Below, one piece after another: positions 1 to 5,730 of a stretch of 11,903 nt of DNA. Where the stretch lies: assembly GCF_937900395.1 (NCBI RefSeq), contig NZ_CALCDX010000036.1, positions 1 through 11,903 of the forward strand, written 5' to 3'. The notes beneath the pieces were generated by a model. It searched no databases. It was not told the origin of the DNA and worked only from the letters and a program-made list of their open reading frames with translations. Position 1 is the stretch's first letter. Each line of letters starts with the position of its first letter. A program made the translations under genes and the position numbers. The DNA is from an uncultured Caulobacter sp. (GTDB taxonomy: Bacteria > Pseudomonadota > Alphaproteobacteria > Caulobacterales > Caulobacteraceae).

Positions 1-371
1 GCCGCGCCGCGACCTATGGCGACAGCGGTGGTCGGCATCACCCGCGCGACGCGGCGGCCGCCGAAGGCCTCGGAGATGTCGGCGGCGCGAACGCCCGCGG
101 CGATCGAGACGATCACGGCGTCGGGCGCGAGGTGCGGGACCACGTCCTTGACCGCCTCGCGCCAGATCTGCGGCTTCACGGCCATCAACACGGTCTTGGC
201 CGCGCCGAGCGCCTCCAGCGGCGGATTGACGACCGCGCCAGGAAGCGCCGCCGGTTCGATATTCGGATCACGGACGATCAGGTCGACGGCCGCGAAGGCC
301 CCGGCCTCGCGCCAGCCCTGGATCAGCGCGCCGCCCATGCGTCCGGCGCCGAGGAGAAGGATGGGAGTCAT
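1..371 (-). CDS. proC: Pyrroline-5-carboxylate reductase, N-terminal part (cut by window edge)
   Basis: ProC catalyses the last step of proline synthesis, NAD(P)H-dependent reduction of 1-pyrroline-5-carboxylate, in the cytosol. About 123 codons are visible; the gene continues past the left edge, so the C-terminal dimerisation domain is not seen. The product begins MTPILLLGAGRMGGALIQGW, a Rossmann nucleotide-binding start with the GxGxMG loop at residues 8-13. Further on are LMAVKPQIW (around 63-71) and VSIAAGV (around 88-94), both typical ProC segments, and a MPTTAVAIGRG stretch matching the usual MPNTP..VG.G substrate loop. The ATG at 369-371 is preceded by an AAAGG Shine-Dalgarno sequence about 8 bases away. 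It is the last visible gene of a minus-strand run ubiK - ybjN-like - proC, separated from the YbjN gene by a palindromic repeat element. Identification is confident; the internal start and truncation are simply due to the window edge. Confidence 0.93.
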   Translation of the reverse strand, partial: MTPILLLGAGRMGGALIQGWREAGAFAAVDLIVRDPNIEPAALPGAVVNPPLEALGAAKTVLMAVKPQIWREAVKDVVPHLAPDAVIVSIAAGVRAADISEAFGGRRVARVMPTTAVAIGRGA

Positions 372-392
372 GACGGAGCCTTTCGCAATCAT

Positions 393-541
393 CCCCTTCT
401 CCCCTTGCGGGAGAAGGTGTCGCGAAGCGACGGATGAGAGGTCGCGCGGCGACGCCCGTCAGGCCCATCGAACTTCGGACGCGGAGAGACCCCTCATCCG
501 ACCTGCTTCGCAGGCCACCTTCTCCCGCAGGGGGAGAAGGG
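393..541. repeat. Composite palindromic repeat element between ybjN-like gene and proC
   Basis: The element is an imperfect inverted repeat built of several perfect hairpins. Outer left hairpin: CCTTCTCCC (395-403), loop CTTGC, GGGAGAAGG (409-417). Outer right hairpin: the same arms at 518-526 and 532-540. Inner hairpins: GTCGC-GAA-GCGAC (419-431) and CCTGC-TTC-GCAGG (502-514). CGGATGAG (431-438) pairs with CTCATCCG (493-500), joining the halves. It lies in the spacer between two genes read on the minus strand, so it is probably transcribed. Similar GC-rich palindromes are, to my knowledge, dispersed in Caulobacter intergenic regions; copy number cannot be judged from this window. It has no T-tract, so it is not a standard intrinsic terminator. 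Confidence 0.85.
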
Positions 542-555
542 AAGTCCAGACCAAA

Positions 556-1062
556 TCAGGCCTGGCCGACCGTCTCGAACATGCAGGCGGCCATCGCCTG
601 GTCCGGGGTCTTGGCGCCGTGCAGCAGGAAGTCGAAGGCCGGATAGAAGCGGTCGGCCGCCTCCACCGCCGCGTCGATCATCGAGGCGGCCTGGGCCATG
701 GTCGGGCGCTCGCCGGCCGGCAGGGCCAGGGCGTGGCGGAACACGACCTCGCCGTCTTCGGTCCAGACCTCGAAATGGCCCAGCCAGACGCGCTGGTTGA
801 TCAGGGCCAGCAGCTCGTAGGCGTTGGTGCGCTTGGTCTTCGACGCGCGCAGGTCCAGCGACAGGCACAGCTGCAGGCAGTCGGCTTCGGGCCGCCAGGC
901 GAACCACAGCTCGTAGTCCTTCCAGTCGCCTTTCAGCGCGAAGGCCAGGTCGCCGTCCTCGGTGCGATCAAAGGTCAGGTTTTCGGCCGACAGCACATGC
1001 TCGACCACCTCGAGGGGGTCGAGAGCCATCAGGACGTCGTCTTCTTCCGGTTGGGTGTCCAT
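556..1062 (-). CDS. YbjN domain-containing protein (type III secretion chaperone-like fold)
   Basis: A 168-residue cytosolic protein of the YbjN family. The family has a fold resembling type III secretion chaperones; in enterobacteria YbjN influences motility and stress phenotypes, but its molecular role is not established. Visible features are an acidic N-terminus, a DPLEVVEHVL helix (about 15-24), an alternating beta region ending in DYELWFAWRPEADCLQLCLS (about 49-68), and a C-terminal helical half with INQRVWLGHFEVW and VVFRHALALP, the segments I use to recognise the family. Length is normal for an alphaproteobacterial YbjN protein. The ATG at 1060-1062 has GCAGGA upstream on the coding strand. 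It sits between ubiK and proC on the same strand, an arrangement I recall from other alphaproteobacteria. Function in this organism is not deducible from sequence. Confidence 0.8.
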   Translation of the reverse strand: MDTQPEEDDVLMALDPLEVVEHVLSAENLTFDRTEDGDLAFALKGDWKDYELWFAWRPEADCLQLCLSLDLRASKTKRTNAYELLALINQRVWLGHFEVWTEDGEVVFRHALALPAGERPTMAQAASMIDAAVEAADRFYPAFDFLLHGAKTPDQAMAACMFETVGQA

Positions 1063-1088
1063 GAGAATCCTGCGTCCCCGCCAGCGCG

Positions 1089-1107
1089 GGCGGGGGTCGC
1101 CCCCGCC
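1089..1107. other. Perfect 8-bp GC hairpin between ubiK and ybjN-like gene
   Basis: GGCGGGGG (1089-1096), loop TCG, CCCCCGCC (1100-1107). It lies in the 132-bp spacer upstream of the YbjN start and downstream of the ubiK stop. No T-tract follows on either strand, so it may act as a pause, attenuation or mRNA-end stabilising structure rather than a classic terminator. The rest of the spacer shows nothing else I can name. Confidence 0.4.
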
Positions 1108-1194
1108 GTGATTCGCTCACGTACCGAGGACAGTAATCTGCTTCGCGGCGTTCGTCTCAACTCGCTTCACGCCGGGGGCGAGCTGTTAAGCCTG

Positions 1195-1464
1195 TTATTC
1201 GCCCGTCGCCGCGCTCTTCTTGGCGGGCGCCTTCTTGGCGTCCTTAGGAGCCGCCTTGAGGCTGGCGATCTCTTCCCGCAGCGCCGCCACCTCGGCCTTC
1301 AGCGCCTCGAAATCGTCGCGGCGGATCAGGTCGAACTCAGCCGCCAGCCGGTCCGCCTGGGCGCGCATCGCGGCCTTGGCCTCCTCGCCGGCCGTCTGGG
1401 CGATGCCCATGGCCGCCTGGGTCAGCTTGGCGAATTCGTCGAGGATCGGATTCTGGGTTTGCAT
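1195..1464 (-). CDS. ubiK: UbiK/BMFP-family ubiquinone biosynthesis accessory factor
   Basis: An 89-residue, almost entirely helical protein of the UbiK/YqiC (BMFP, membrane fusogenic) family. UbiK in E. coli is an accessory factor for ubiquinone synthesis, working with UbiJ at the membrane as a trimeric coiled coil; the Brucella homologue fuses membranes in vitro. The sequence shows an amphipathic helix (NPILDEFAKLTQAAMGIA, about residues 5-22), the family signature IRRDDFEALKAEVAALREEI (about 47-66) that forms the coiled coil, and a Lys/Ala-rich tail (KDAKKAPAKKSAA). The ATG at 1462-1464 is preceded by GGAAAG about 4 bases away. It is divergently oriented to lgt, and the shared 227-bp upstream region contains the 44-bp repeat pair. 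The role in ubiquinone synthesis is transferred from the family, not shown here. Confidence 0.85.
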   Translation of the reverse strand: MQTQNPILDEFAKLTQAAMGIAQTAGEEAKAAMRAQADRLAAEFDLIRRDDFEALKAEVAALREEIASLKAAPKDAKKAPAKKSAATGE

Positions 1465-1548
1465 CGGCTTTCCACGCGCCCGCGGATGGGCGAGCCCTCC
1501 TTATATGGGAAACAAGGGGTGAAAGCGAAGAGCCTAGGAGTCCTTAGG

Positions 1549-1592
1549 CGCGCGTCGGAGCGGCGAAACCGCTCACACTTTCGCCTGACGCG
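1549..1592. repeat. 44-bp direct repeat with nested stem-loop, copy 1
   Basis: This copy differs from the one at 1604-1647 by a single base (TCGGAG versus TCCGAG). Internal hairpin: GAGCGG (1558-1563), loop CGAAA, CCGCTC (1569-1574). Outer stem: CGCGTC (1551-1556) with GACGCG (1587-1592). The repeat unit starts are 55 bp apart, in the divergent ubiK-lgt intergenic region. Confidence 0.88.
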
Positions 1593-1603
1593 ACTTTCCT
1601 GGA

Positions 1604-1647
1604 CGCGCGTCCGAGCGGCGAAACCGCTCACACTTTCGCCTGACGCG
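1604..1647. repeat. 44-bp direct repeat with nested stem-loop, copy 2
   Basis: Second copy of the unit at 1549-1592, with an 11-bp spacer between copies. It has the same internal GAGCGG-CGAAA-CCGCTC hairpin and outer CGCGTC (1606-1611) / GACGCG (1642-1647) stem. It ends 44 bases before the lgt start, so it probably lies in or next to the lgt promoter or 5' leader. The rest of the 1465-1691 spacer contains an AT-rich ATATAAGG stretch (coding strand of ubiK, around 1498-1505), possibly part of the ubiK promoter, and no other clear site. Confidence 0.88.
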
Positions 1648-1691
1648 CTTTATACGACTGCGACGATCTGTCCCGAGCGGAGCCCGAGCAC

Positions 1692-2582
1692 GTGATCTTC
1701 CCCGACATCGACCCGGTCGTTCACATCGGTTCGTTCGCCCTGCAATGGGGCCCGCTGGCGCTGCGCTGGTACGCCCTGGCCTATGTGGCGGGCATCCTGC
1801 TGGGCTGGCGCTACGCGGTGCGCCTGGTGAAGACGCCCAGCCTGTGGGGCGGCCGGACGCCGACCGCCACGCCGCTGCAGATCGACGACCTGGTCCTGTG
1901 GATCACGCTCGGCATCATCCTGGGCGGTCGCCTGGGCTATATCCTCTTCTACATGCTGCCGAACGAGGCCCAGCGGACCTGGCTGCTGGCCCATCCGACC
2001 GACGTCTTCAAGATCTGGGAGGGCGGGATGTCCTTCCACGGCGGCTTCCTGGGCGTCTGCGCGGCGATCGCGCTGTTCGCCACCCGCAACAGGATCGACA
2101 TGCTGAAGCTGGGCGACCTGGTCGCCCCCGTCGCGCCGATCGGCATCTTCTTCGGCCGCATCGCCAACTTCATCAACGGCGAGCTGTGGGGTCGGGTCAC
2201 GGAGCATCCGTGGGGCATCATCTTCTGCAACCAGACGATCCGCGCCAGCCACCCGCAGGGGATCTGCCCGGCGGGCGAGCTGCCGCGCCACCCCAGCCAG
2301 CTCTACGAGGCCGGCCTCGAAGGCCTGCTGCTGTTCCTGATCCTGACCTTCGCCATCTACCGGTTGAAGTGGCTGCAGCGGCGCGGCGCGATCGTCGCGA
2401 CCTTCCTGCTGGCCTACGGCCTGTTCCGCCTGTCGCTGGAGAACGTGCGCAACCCCGACATCGGCATGCCCGATTTCCCGTTCGGCCTGACCATGGGGAT
2501 GATGCTGTCGGCGCCGATGATCCTGATCGGCGGGTGGATGCTGTGGCGCGCGCTGCGCGCGCCCGCCGAGACCGCCGCCTGA
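1692..2582 (+). CDS. lgt: Prolipoprotein diacylglyceryl transferase
   Basis: Lgt transfers a diacylglyceryl group from phosphatidylglycerol to the lipobox cysteine of prolipoproteins, the first step of lipoprotein maturation, in the inner membrane. The 296-residue protein is of normal length, with about seven hydrophobic segments. Key motifs are SFHGGFLG with the essential His at 116 (E. coli H103), the Lgt signature GRIANFINGELWGR at 155-168 with Arg 156 (E. coli R143), and RHPSQLYE at 199-206, which holds the conserved Tyr. The start is a GTG; GGAG about 9 bases upstream supports it, and the N-terminus MIFPDIDPVV fits the family. It is followed after 4 bases by the methyltransferase gene, so both are surely co-transcribed. 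The lipoprotein encoded at 5731-6807 would be one of its substrates. Confidence 0.97.
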   Translation: MIFPDIDPVVHIGSFALQWGPLALRWYALAYVAGILLGWRYAVRLVKTPSLWGGRTPTATPLQIDDLVLWITLGIILGGRLGYILFYMLPNEAQRTWLLAHPTDVFKIWEGGMSFHGGFLGVCAAIALFATRNRIDMLKLGDLVAPVAPIGIFFGRIANFINGELWGRVTEHPWGIIFCNQTIRASHPQGICPAGELPRHPSQLYEAGLEGLLLFLILTFAIYRLKWLQRRGAIVATFLLAYGLFRLSLENVRNPDIGMPDFPFGLTMGMMLSAPMILIGGWMLWRALRAPAETAA

Positions 2583-2586
2583 GCCC

Positions 2587-3696
2587 ATGAGCCTGCTGGA
2601 GCGCCTCAAGGCCCAGATCGCCCATGACGGGCCGATCGCCACGCCCGAATTCTTCACCCGTTGCCTGCACGACCCGCGCGACGGCTACTACGCCACGCGA
2701 CCAGATCTGGGGGCGGGCGGCGACTTCATCACCGCGCCCCTGGTCAGCCAGATGTTCGGCGAGCTGATCGGCCTCTGGATGATCGAGACCTGGACGCGCC
2801 TGGGCCGCCCCGCCCCGTTCCGCCTGGTCGAGATGGGGCCCGGCGACGGCACGCTGATGAGCGACCTGTTGCGCGCCGCGCGCGTGGCGCCGGACCTTCT
2901 CGACGCGGCCGACGTGTGGCTGGTCGAGGTGTCCGAACCGCTGAAGGCCCGACAAGCCGAGCGGCTGGGCGATCGCGCCCGCTGGGCCTCGCGCCTCGAC
3001 GAGGTCCCGGGCGGCGCCCCGACGCTCCTGGTCGCCAACGAGCTGCTGGATTGCCTGCCGGCGCGGCAGTTCGTCCGCACCCAGAACGGCTGGGCCGAGC
3101 GGGTGATCGGGCTGGGCGACGACGGCGAACTGGCGTTTGGGCTGCGGCCCTTAAATTCTCCCTCTCGACGCGCCCCCTCCACCGGCTTCGCCGGTCCCCC
3201 TCCCCCGCTCGCGGGGGAGGAGAGCCTGCCCGTCGGCGCCGTCTTCGAAGCCTCCCCCGCCCAGGCGGCCCTGGCCTCGGACATCGCCCATCGCCTCGTC
3301 ACGGACGGCGGCGCGGCGCTGCTGATCGACTATGGCCGCGCCCAGCCGGAAGCCGGCGATACGCTGCAGGCGATCCAGAACCACCAGAAGGTCGATCCGC
3401 TGAAGACGGCGGGCCTGGCCGACCTGACGGTCTGGGCCGATTTCCCGTCGGTGGTCGCCGCCGCCCGCGAGGCCGGCGCCAAGGCCGGCCCGATCCTGAC
3501 CCAGGCCCAGTTCCTGCTGGCGCTCGGGATCCTCGACCGCGCCGAAGCGCTCGCCGCCCGTCAGCCCGACAAGACCGAGCAGATCGGAAGACAGCTTGAT
3601 CGCCTGCTCGGCGAGGCGCAGATGGGGAGCCTGTTCAAGGTGGCGTGTCTGTGCGCGCCCGACCTTTCGCCCCCCCTCTTCGAGGACGCGACATGA
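2587..3696 (+). CDS. MidA/NDUFAF7-family SAM-dependent methyltransferase with in-frame repeat insertion
   Basis: A 369-residue class I SAM methyltransferase of the MidA/NDUFAF7 family (formerly DUF185). The mitochondrial member dimethylates an arginine of complex I subunit NDUFS2 during assembly; bacterial members are presumed to modify a similar target. Features in order: N-terminal FITAPLVSQMFGELIGLWM (about 49-67), the SAM-binding loop LVEMGPGDGTLM (80-91), VANELLDCLPARQFV (about 149-163), a post-insertion GAVFEASPAQ segment, LLIDYGRAQ, and the C-terminal MGSLFKVACL. Residues about 190-212 (bases 3154-3222) are encoded by a palindromic repeat that reads through in frame and produces a Pro/Ser/Arg-rich loop absent from the typical family pattern. 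It follows lgt by 4 bases and overlaps pgeF by ATGA. The family call is strong; whether the loop affects activity is unknown. Confidence 0.92.
   Translation: MSLLERLKAQIAHDGPIATPEFFTRCLHDPRDGYYATRPDLGAGGDFITAPLVSQMFGELIGLWMIETWTRLGRPAPFRLVEMGPGDGTLMSDLLRAARVAPDLLDAADVWLVEVSEPLKARQAERLGDRARWASRLDEVPGGAPTLLVANELLDCLPARQFVRTQNGWAERVIGLGDDGELAFGLRPLNSPSRRAPSTGFAGPPPPLAGEESLPVGAVFEASPAQAALASDIAHRLVTDGGAALLIDYGRAQPEAGDTLQAIQNHQKVDPLKTAGLADLTVWADFPSVVAAAREAGAKAGPILTQAQFLLALGILDRAEALAARQPDKTEQIGRQLDRLLGEAQMGSLFKVACLCAPDLSPPLFEDAT
3151..3222. repeat. Palindromic repeat inserted in frame inside the methyltransferase gene
   Basis: This stretch contains two adjacent perfect hairpins: ACCGGC-TTC-GCCGGT (3181-3195) and TCCCCCGC-TC-GCGGGGGA (3201-3218), preceded by a TTAAATTCTCCCTCTCGACG lead. 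The base composition (pyrimidine-rich top strand, rare TTA codon at 3151) differs from the flanking coding sequence. It resembles the intergenic C/T-rich palindromes such as that at 393-541. It stays open in the methyltransferase frame, encoding roughly residues 189-212. The exact borders are estimated by eye. Confidence 0.7.
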
Positions 3697-4481
3697 CCCA
3701 CACACCCGACCTGCCCACCGTCCAGTCGCCGCTGCTGGCCAGCCTGCCCGGCGTCAAGCACGCCTTCTTCACGCGCCAGGGCGGGGTCTCGAAGGGGATT
3801 TACGCCAGCCTGAACGTCGGACGCGGCAGCCAGGACGAGCCGGCCGACGTCGAGGAGAACCGGGCCCGCATCGCCCGCTGGTTCGGCGGTGGGCCCGAAG
3901 ACCTCAACGTCTGCTACCAGATCCACTCGACGATCGCGATCACGGCCGACGGTTCGTGGGGCGACGCCCGTCCGCAAGGCGACGCGGTGATCAGCAAGAC
4001 CCCGGGCGTGATCTGCGGCGCCATGGCGGCCGACTGCGCGCCGGTGCTGCTGGTCGATCCGGACGCCCGCGTCGTGGCCGCCGCCCACGCGGGCTGGCGC
4101 GGGGCGCTAGACGGCGTCGTCCAGGCCGCGGTCGACCGCATGGTCGAGCTGGGCGCCAACCCGGCCAACATGACCGGCGTCGTCGGTCCCTGCATCGGGC
4201 CGAAGTCCTACGAGGTGGGCCTCGACTTCCTACACAAGTTCGAGGCCGACTGCCCGGGCTCGGGCCGGTTCTTCAAGCCTGGGGTTTCCGAGGACAAGCG
4301 CTTCTTCGACCTGCCCGCCTTCGTGCTGGACCGTCTGGAAACAGCCGGCGTGGAACGTCGCGAATGGGTCGGACGGGACACGCGGGCCGAGGAGGAATGG
4401 TTCTTCTCGAACCGCCGCGCCTACCTGAACAACGAGGGCGACTACGGCCGCCTGCTGTCGGCGATCATGCTGGAGGCGTGA
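3693..4481 (+). CDS. pgeF: Peptidoglycan editing factor PgeF (YfiH/laccase-domain, DUF152)
   Basis: A 262-residue cytosolic protein of the YfiH/DUF152 family. E. coli PgeF removes misincorporated L-Ser from UDP-MurNAc precursors; the same fold has purine nucleoside phosphorylase/adenosine deaminase activity in human FAMIN. The conserved metal/catalytic set is visible: His 78 in YQIHSTIAI, Cys 115 in MAADCAPVLLVD, and His 132 in HAGWRGAL, plus a GPCIGP segment and the N-terminal FFTRQGGVSKG. I chose the ATG at 3693 because it overlaps the upstream stop as ATGA, has GAGGAC upstream and gives the usual family N-terminus; a GTG at 3645 in the same frame would add 16 low-complexity residues. It is the third gene of the lgt operon, a placement that couples envelope-related functions. 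Confidence 0.92.
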   Translation: MTHTPDLPTVQSPLLASLPGVKHAFFTRQGGVSKGIYASLNVGRGSQDEPADVEENRARIARWFGGGPEDLNVCYQIHSTIAITADGSWGDARPQGDAVISKTPGVICGAMAADCAPVLLVDPDARVVAAAHAGWRGALDGVVQAAVDRMVELGANPANMTGVVGPCIGPKSYEVGLDFLHKFEADCPGSGRFFKPGVSEDKRFFDLPAFVLDRLETAGVERREWVGRDTRAEEEWFFSNRRAYLNNEGDYGRLLSAIMLEA

Positions 4482-4543
4482 GGCGCCCGCGCCACGTCGG
4501 GGATCGTCCGATCACGGAATCGAAAAAGTCTGGCCGTTAACAC

Positions 4544-4571
4544 TTGTTTCCAGAGCTTCGCCTGCTAGAAG
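4544..4571 (+). promoter_or_regulatory. Putative housekeeping sigma promoter of prs
   Basis: A -35-like TTGTTT (4544-4549) and a -10-like GCTAGAAG (4564-4571) are separated by 14 bases. This fits the Caulobacter sigma-73 pattern as I know it (TTGAC-type box, 10-14 spacer, GCTANAWC). It lies 37 bases before the prs ATG. A GAATC site (4517-4521), a possible CcrM methylation target, is just upstream. No transcript data, so this is pattern matching. Confidence 0.5.
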
Positions 4572-4608
4572 GCGCCGCAACGGCGACCCCCACCCCGAGA
4601 TATCCCCA

Positions 4609-5547
4609 ATGAAGCTGCTGTCCGGCAACTCCAACCGCCCGCTGTCCCAGGCGATCGCGGAATATCTCGACATGCCGCTGACCCGCGCCCAGGTGCGCCG
4701 GTTCGCCGACCTCGAGGTGTTCGTCACCATCGACGAGAACGTGCGGGGCGAGGACGTCTTCGTCATCCAGTCGACCAGCTATCCGGCGAACGACAACCTG
4801 ATGGAGCTCTTGATCTGCATCGACGCCCTGAAGCGCGCGTCGGGCAAGCGGATCACCGCCGTGCTGCCCTATTTCGGCTACGCCCGCCAGGACCGGAAGA
4901 CCGGCGGCCGCACGCCCATCTCGGCCAAGCTGGTGGCCAACCTGATCACCCGCTCGGGCGCCGACCGGGTCCTGACCATGGACCTGCACGCCGGCCAGAT
5001 CCAAGGCTTCTTCGATATCCCGACCGACAACCTGCTGCCCTCGCGCCTGATGGCCGACGACATCCGCAAGCACTATCCGATGGGCGACGACCTGATGGTC
5101 GTGTCGCCGGACGTCGGCGGCGTGGTGCGCGCCCGCGCCCTGGCCAAGCGCCTGAACGACGCCGACCTCGCCATCGTCGACAAGCGCCGCTCGGGCCCCG
5201 GCCAATCGGAAGTCATGAACATCATCGGCGACGTCAAGGATCGCCGCTGCATCCTGTTCGACGACATCGCCGACTCGGCCGGCACGCTGTGCAACGCGGC
5301 CCAGGCCCTGATCAACCACGGCGCCAAGTCGGTCAGCGCCTACATCACCCACGGCGTGCTGTCGGGCGCGGCGGTCGATCGCGTCGCCAATTCGGTGCTG
5401 ACCGAACTGGTCGTCACCGACTCGATCGAGGCCTCGGATCCCGCCAAGGCCTGCCCCAAGATCCGCTATGTCTCGTGCGCCCCGCTGATCGGCGAGGCCA
5501 TCCGCCGGATCGCCAACGAAGAGTCGGTGTCGAAGCTGTTCGACTAG
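4609..5547 (+). CDS. prs: Ribose-phosphate pyrophosphokinase (PRPP synthetase)
   Basis: Prs makes 5-phosphoribosyl 1-diphosphate from ribose 5-phosphate and ATP, feeding purine, pyrimidine, histidine, tryptophan and NAD synthesis; it is a cytosolic hexamer. The 312-residue length is typical of class I enzymes. Motifs are FGYARQDRKTGGRTPISAKL (the flexible ATP-binding loop, about 89-108), DLHAGQIQGFFDIPTDNL starting at 125 with catalytic His 127, VVSPDVGGVVRARALAKRL (about 164-182), and the PRPP-binding loop DDIADSAGTL starting at 218. The ATG follows a 127-bp spacer with a likely promoter, so prs is probably transcribed on its own rather than only from the lgt operon. Identification is very secure. 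Confidence 0.98.
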   Translation: MKLLSGNSNRPLSQAIAEYLDMPLTRAQVRRFADLEVFVTIDENVRGEDVFVIQSTSYPANDNLMELLICIDALKRASGKRITAVLPYFGYARQDRKTGGRTPISAKLVANLITRSGADRVLTMDLHAGQIQGFFDIPTDNLLPSRLMADDIRKHYPMGDDLMVVSPDVGGVVRARALAKRLNDADLAIVDKRRSGPGQSEVMNIIGDVKDRRCILFDDIADSAGTLCNAAQALINHGAKSVSAYITHGVLSGAAVDRVANSVLTELVVTDSIEASDPAKACPKIRYVSCAPLIGEAIRRIANEESVSKLFD

Positions 5548-5572
5548 GGCCTGTCCAGCTCTAGGGAATGCA

Positions 5573-5620
5573 GCGGCGATCGTGGTTAATCGCCGCGCCC
5601 CCAATTTCCGCGAAACCACG
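5573..5620 (+). other. Hairpin with pseudoknot-capable loop downstream of prs
   Basis: GCGGCGAT (5573-5580) pairs perfectly with ATCGCCGC (5589-5596). The 8-base loop contains CGTGGTT (5581-5587), complementary to AACCACG at 5614-5620, so the RNA could form an H-type pseudoknot or switch between two hairpins. No T-tract follows, so it is not an ordinary intrinsic terminator. It could be the 3' end structure of prs or the leader of the lipoprotein gene. The remaining spacer to 5730 shows no clear promoter. Confidence 0.35.
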
Positions 5621-5730
5621 GCCACGCTTGTAAAAGCTTGGTTAACGGAGCGACAGTCACAATGCCGCCCGCCGGAGCTGCTACGCGCTTCGGCCGAGCC
5701 GGCCTGCCAAGACTGATGGGGAAGTTTCGA

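Noticed and set aside
1549..1647. CRISPR-like repeat pair
   Set aside because: Only two units with an 11-bp spacer and strong internal palindromes; no further units and no cas genes.
16..1695. A 559-codon plus-strand open frame over proC, ybjN and ubiK
   Set aside because: It covers three minus-strand genes and two repeat elements and has no recognisable domain.
1650..2657. A 335-codon minus-strand open frame over lgt
   Set aside because: lgt on the plus strand has all signature motifs; the antisense product is Arg/Gln/Asp low-complexity.
3645..3692. GTG start 48 bases upstream for pgeF
   Set aside because: It would overlap the methyltransferase by 52 bases and add non-conserved Arg/Pro residues; ATG 3693 has an ATGA overlap and GAGGAC upstream.
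5587..5646. CtrA-binding sites from two TTAA tetramers
   Set aside because: The two TTAA sequences are over 50 bases apart and neither forms the TTAA-N7-TTAA pattern.
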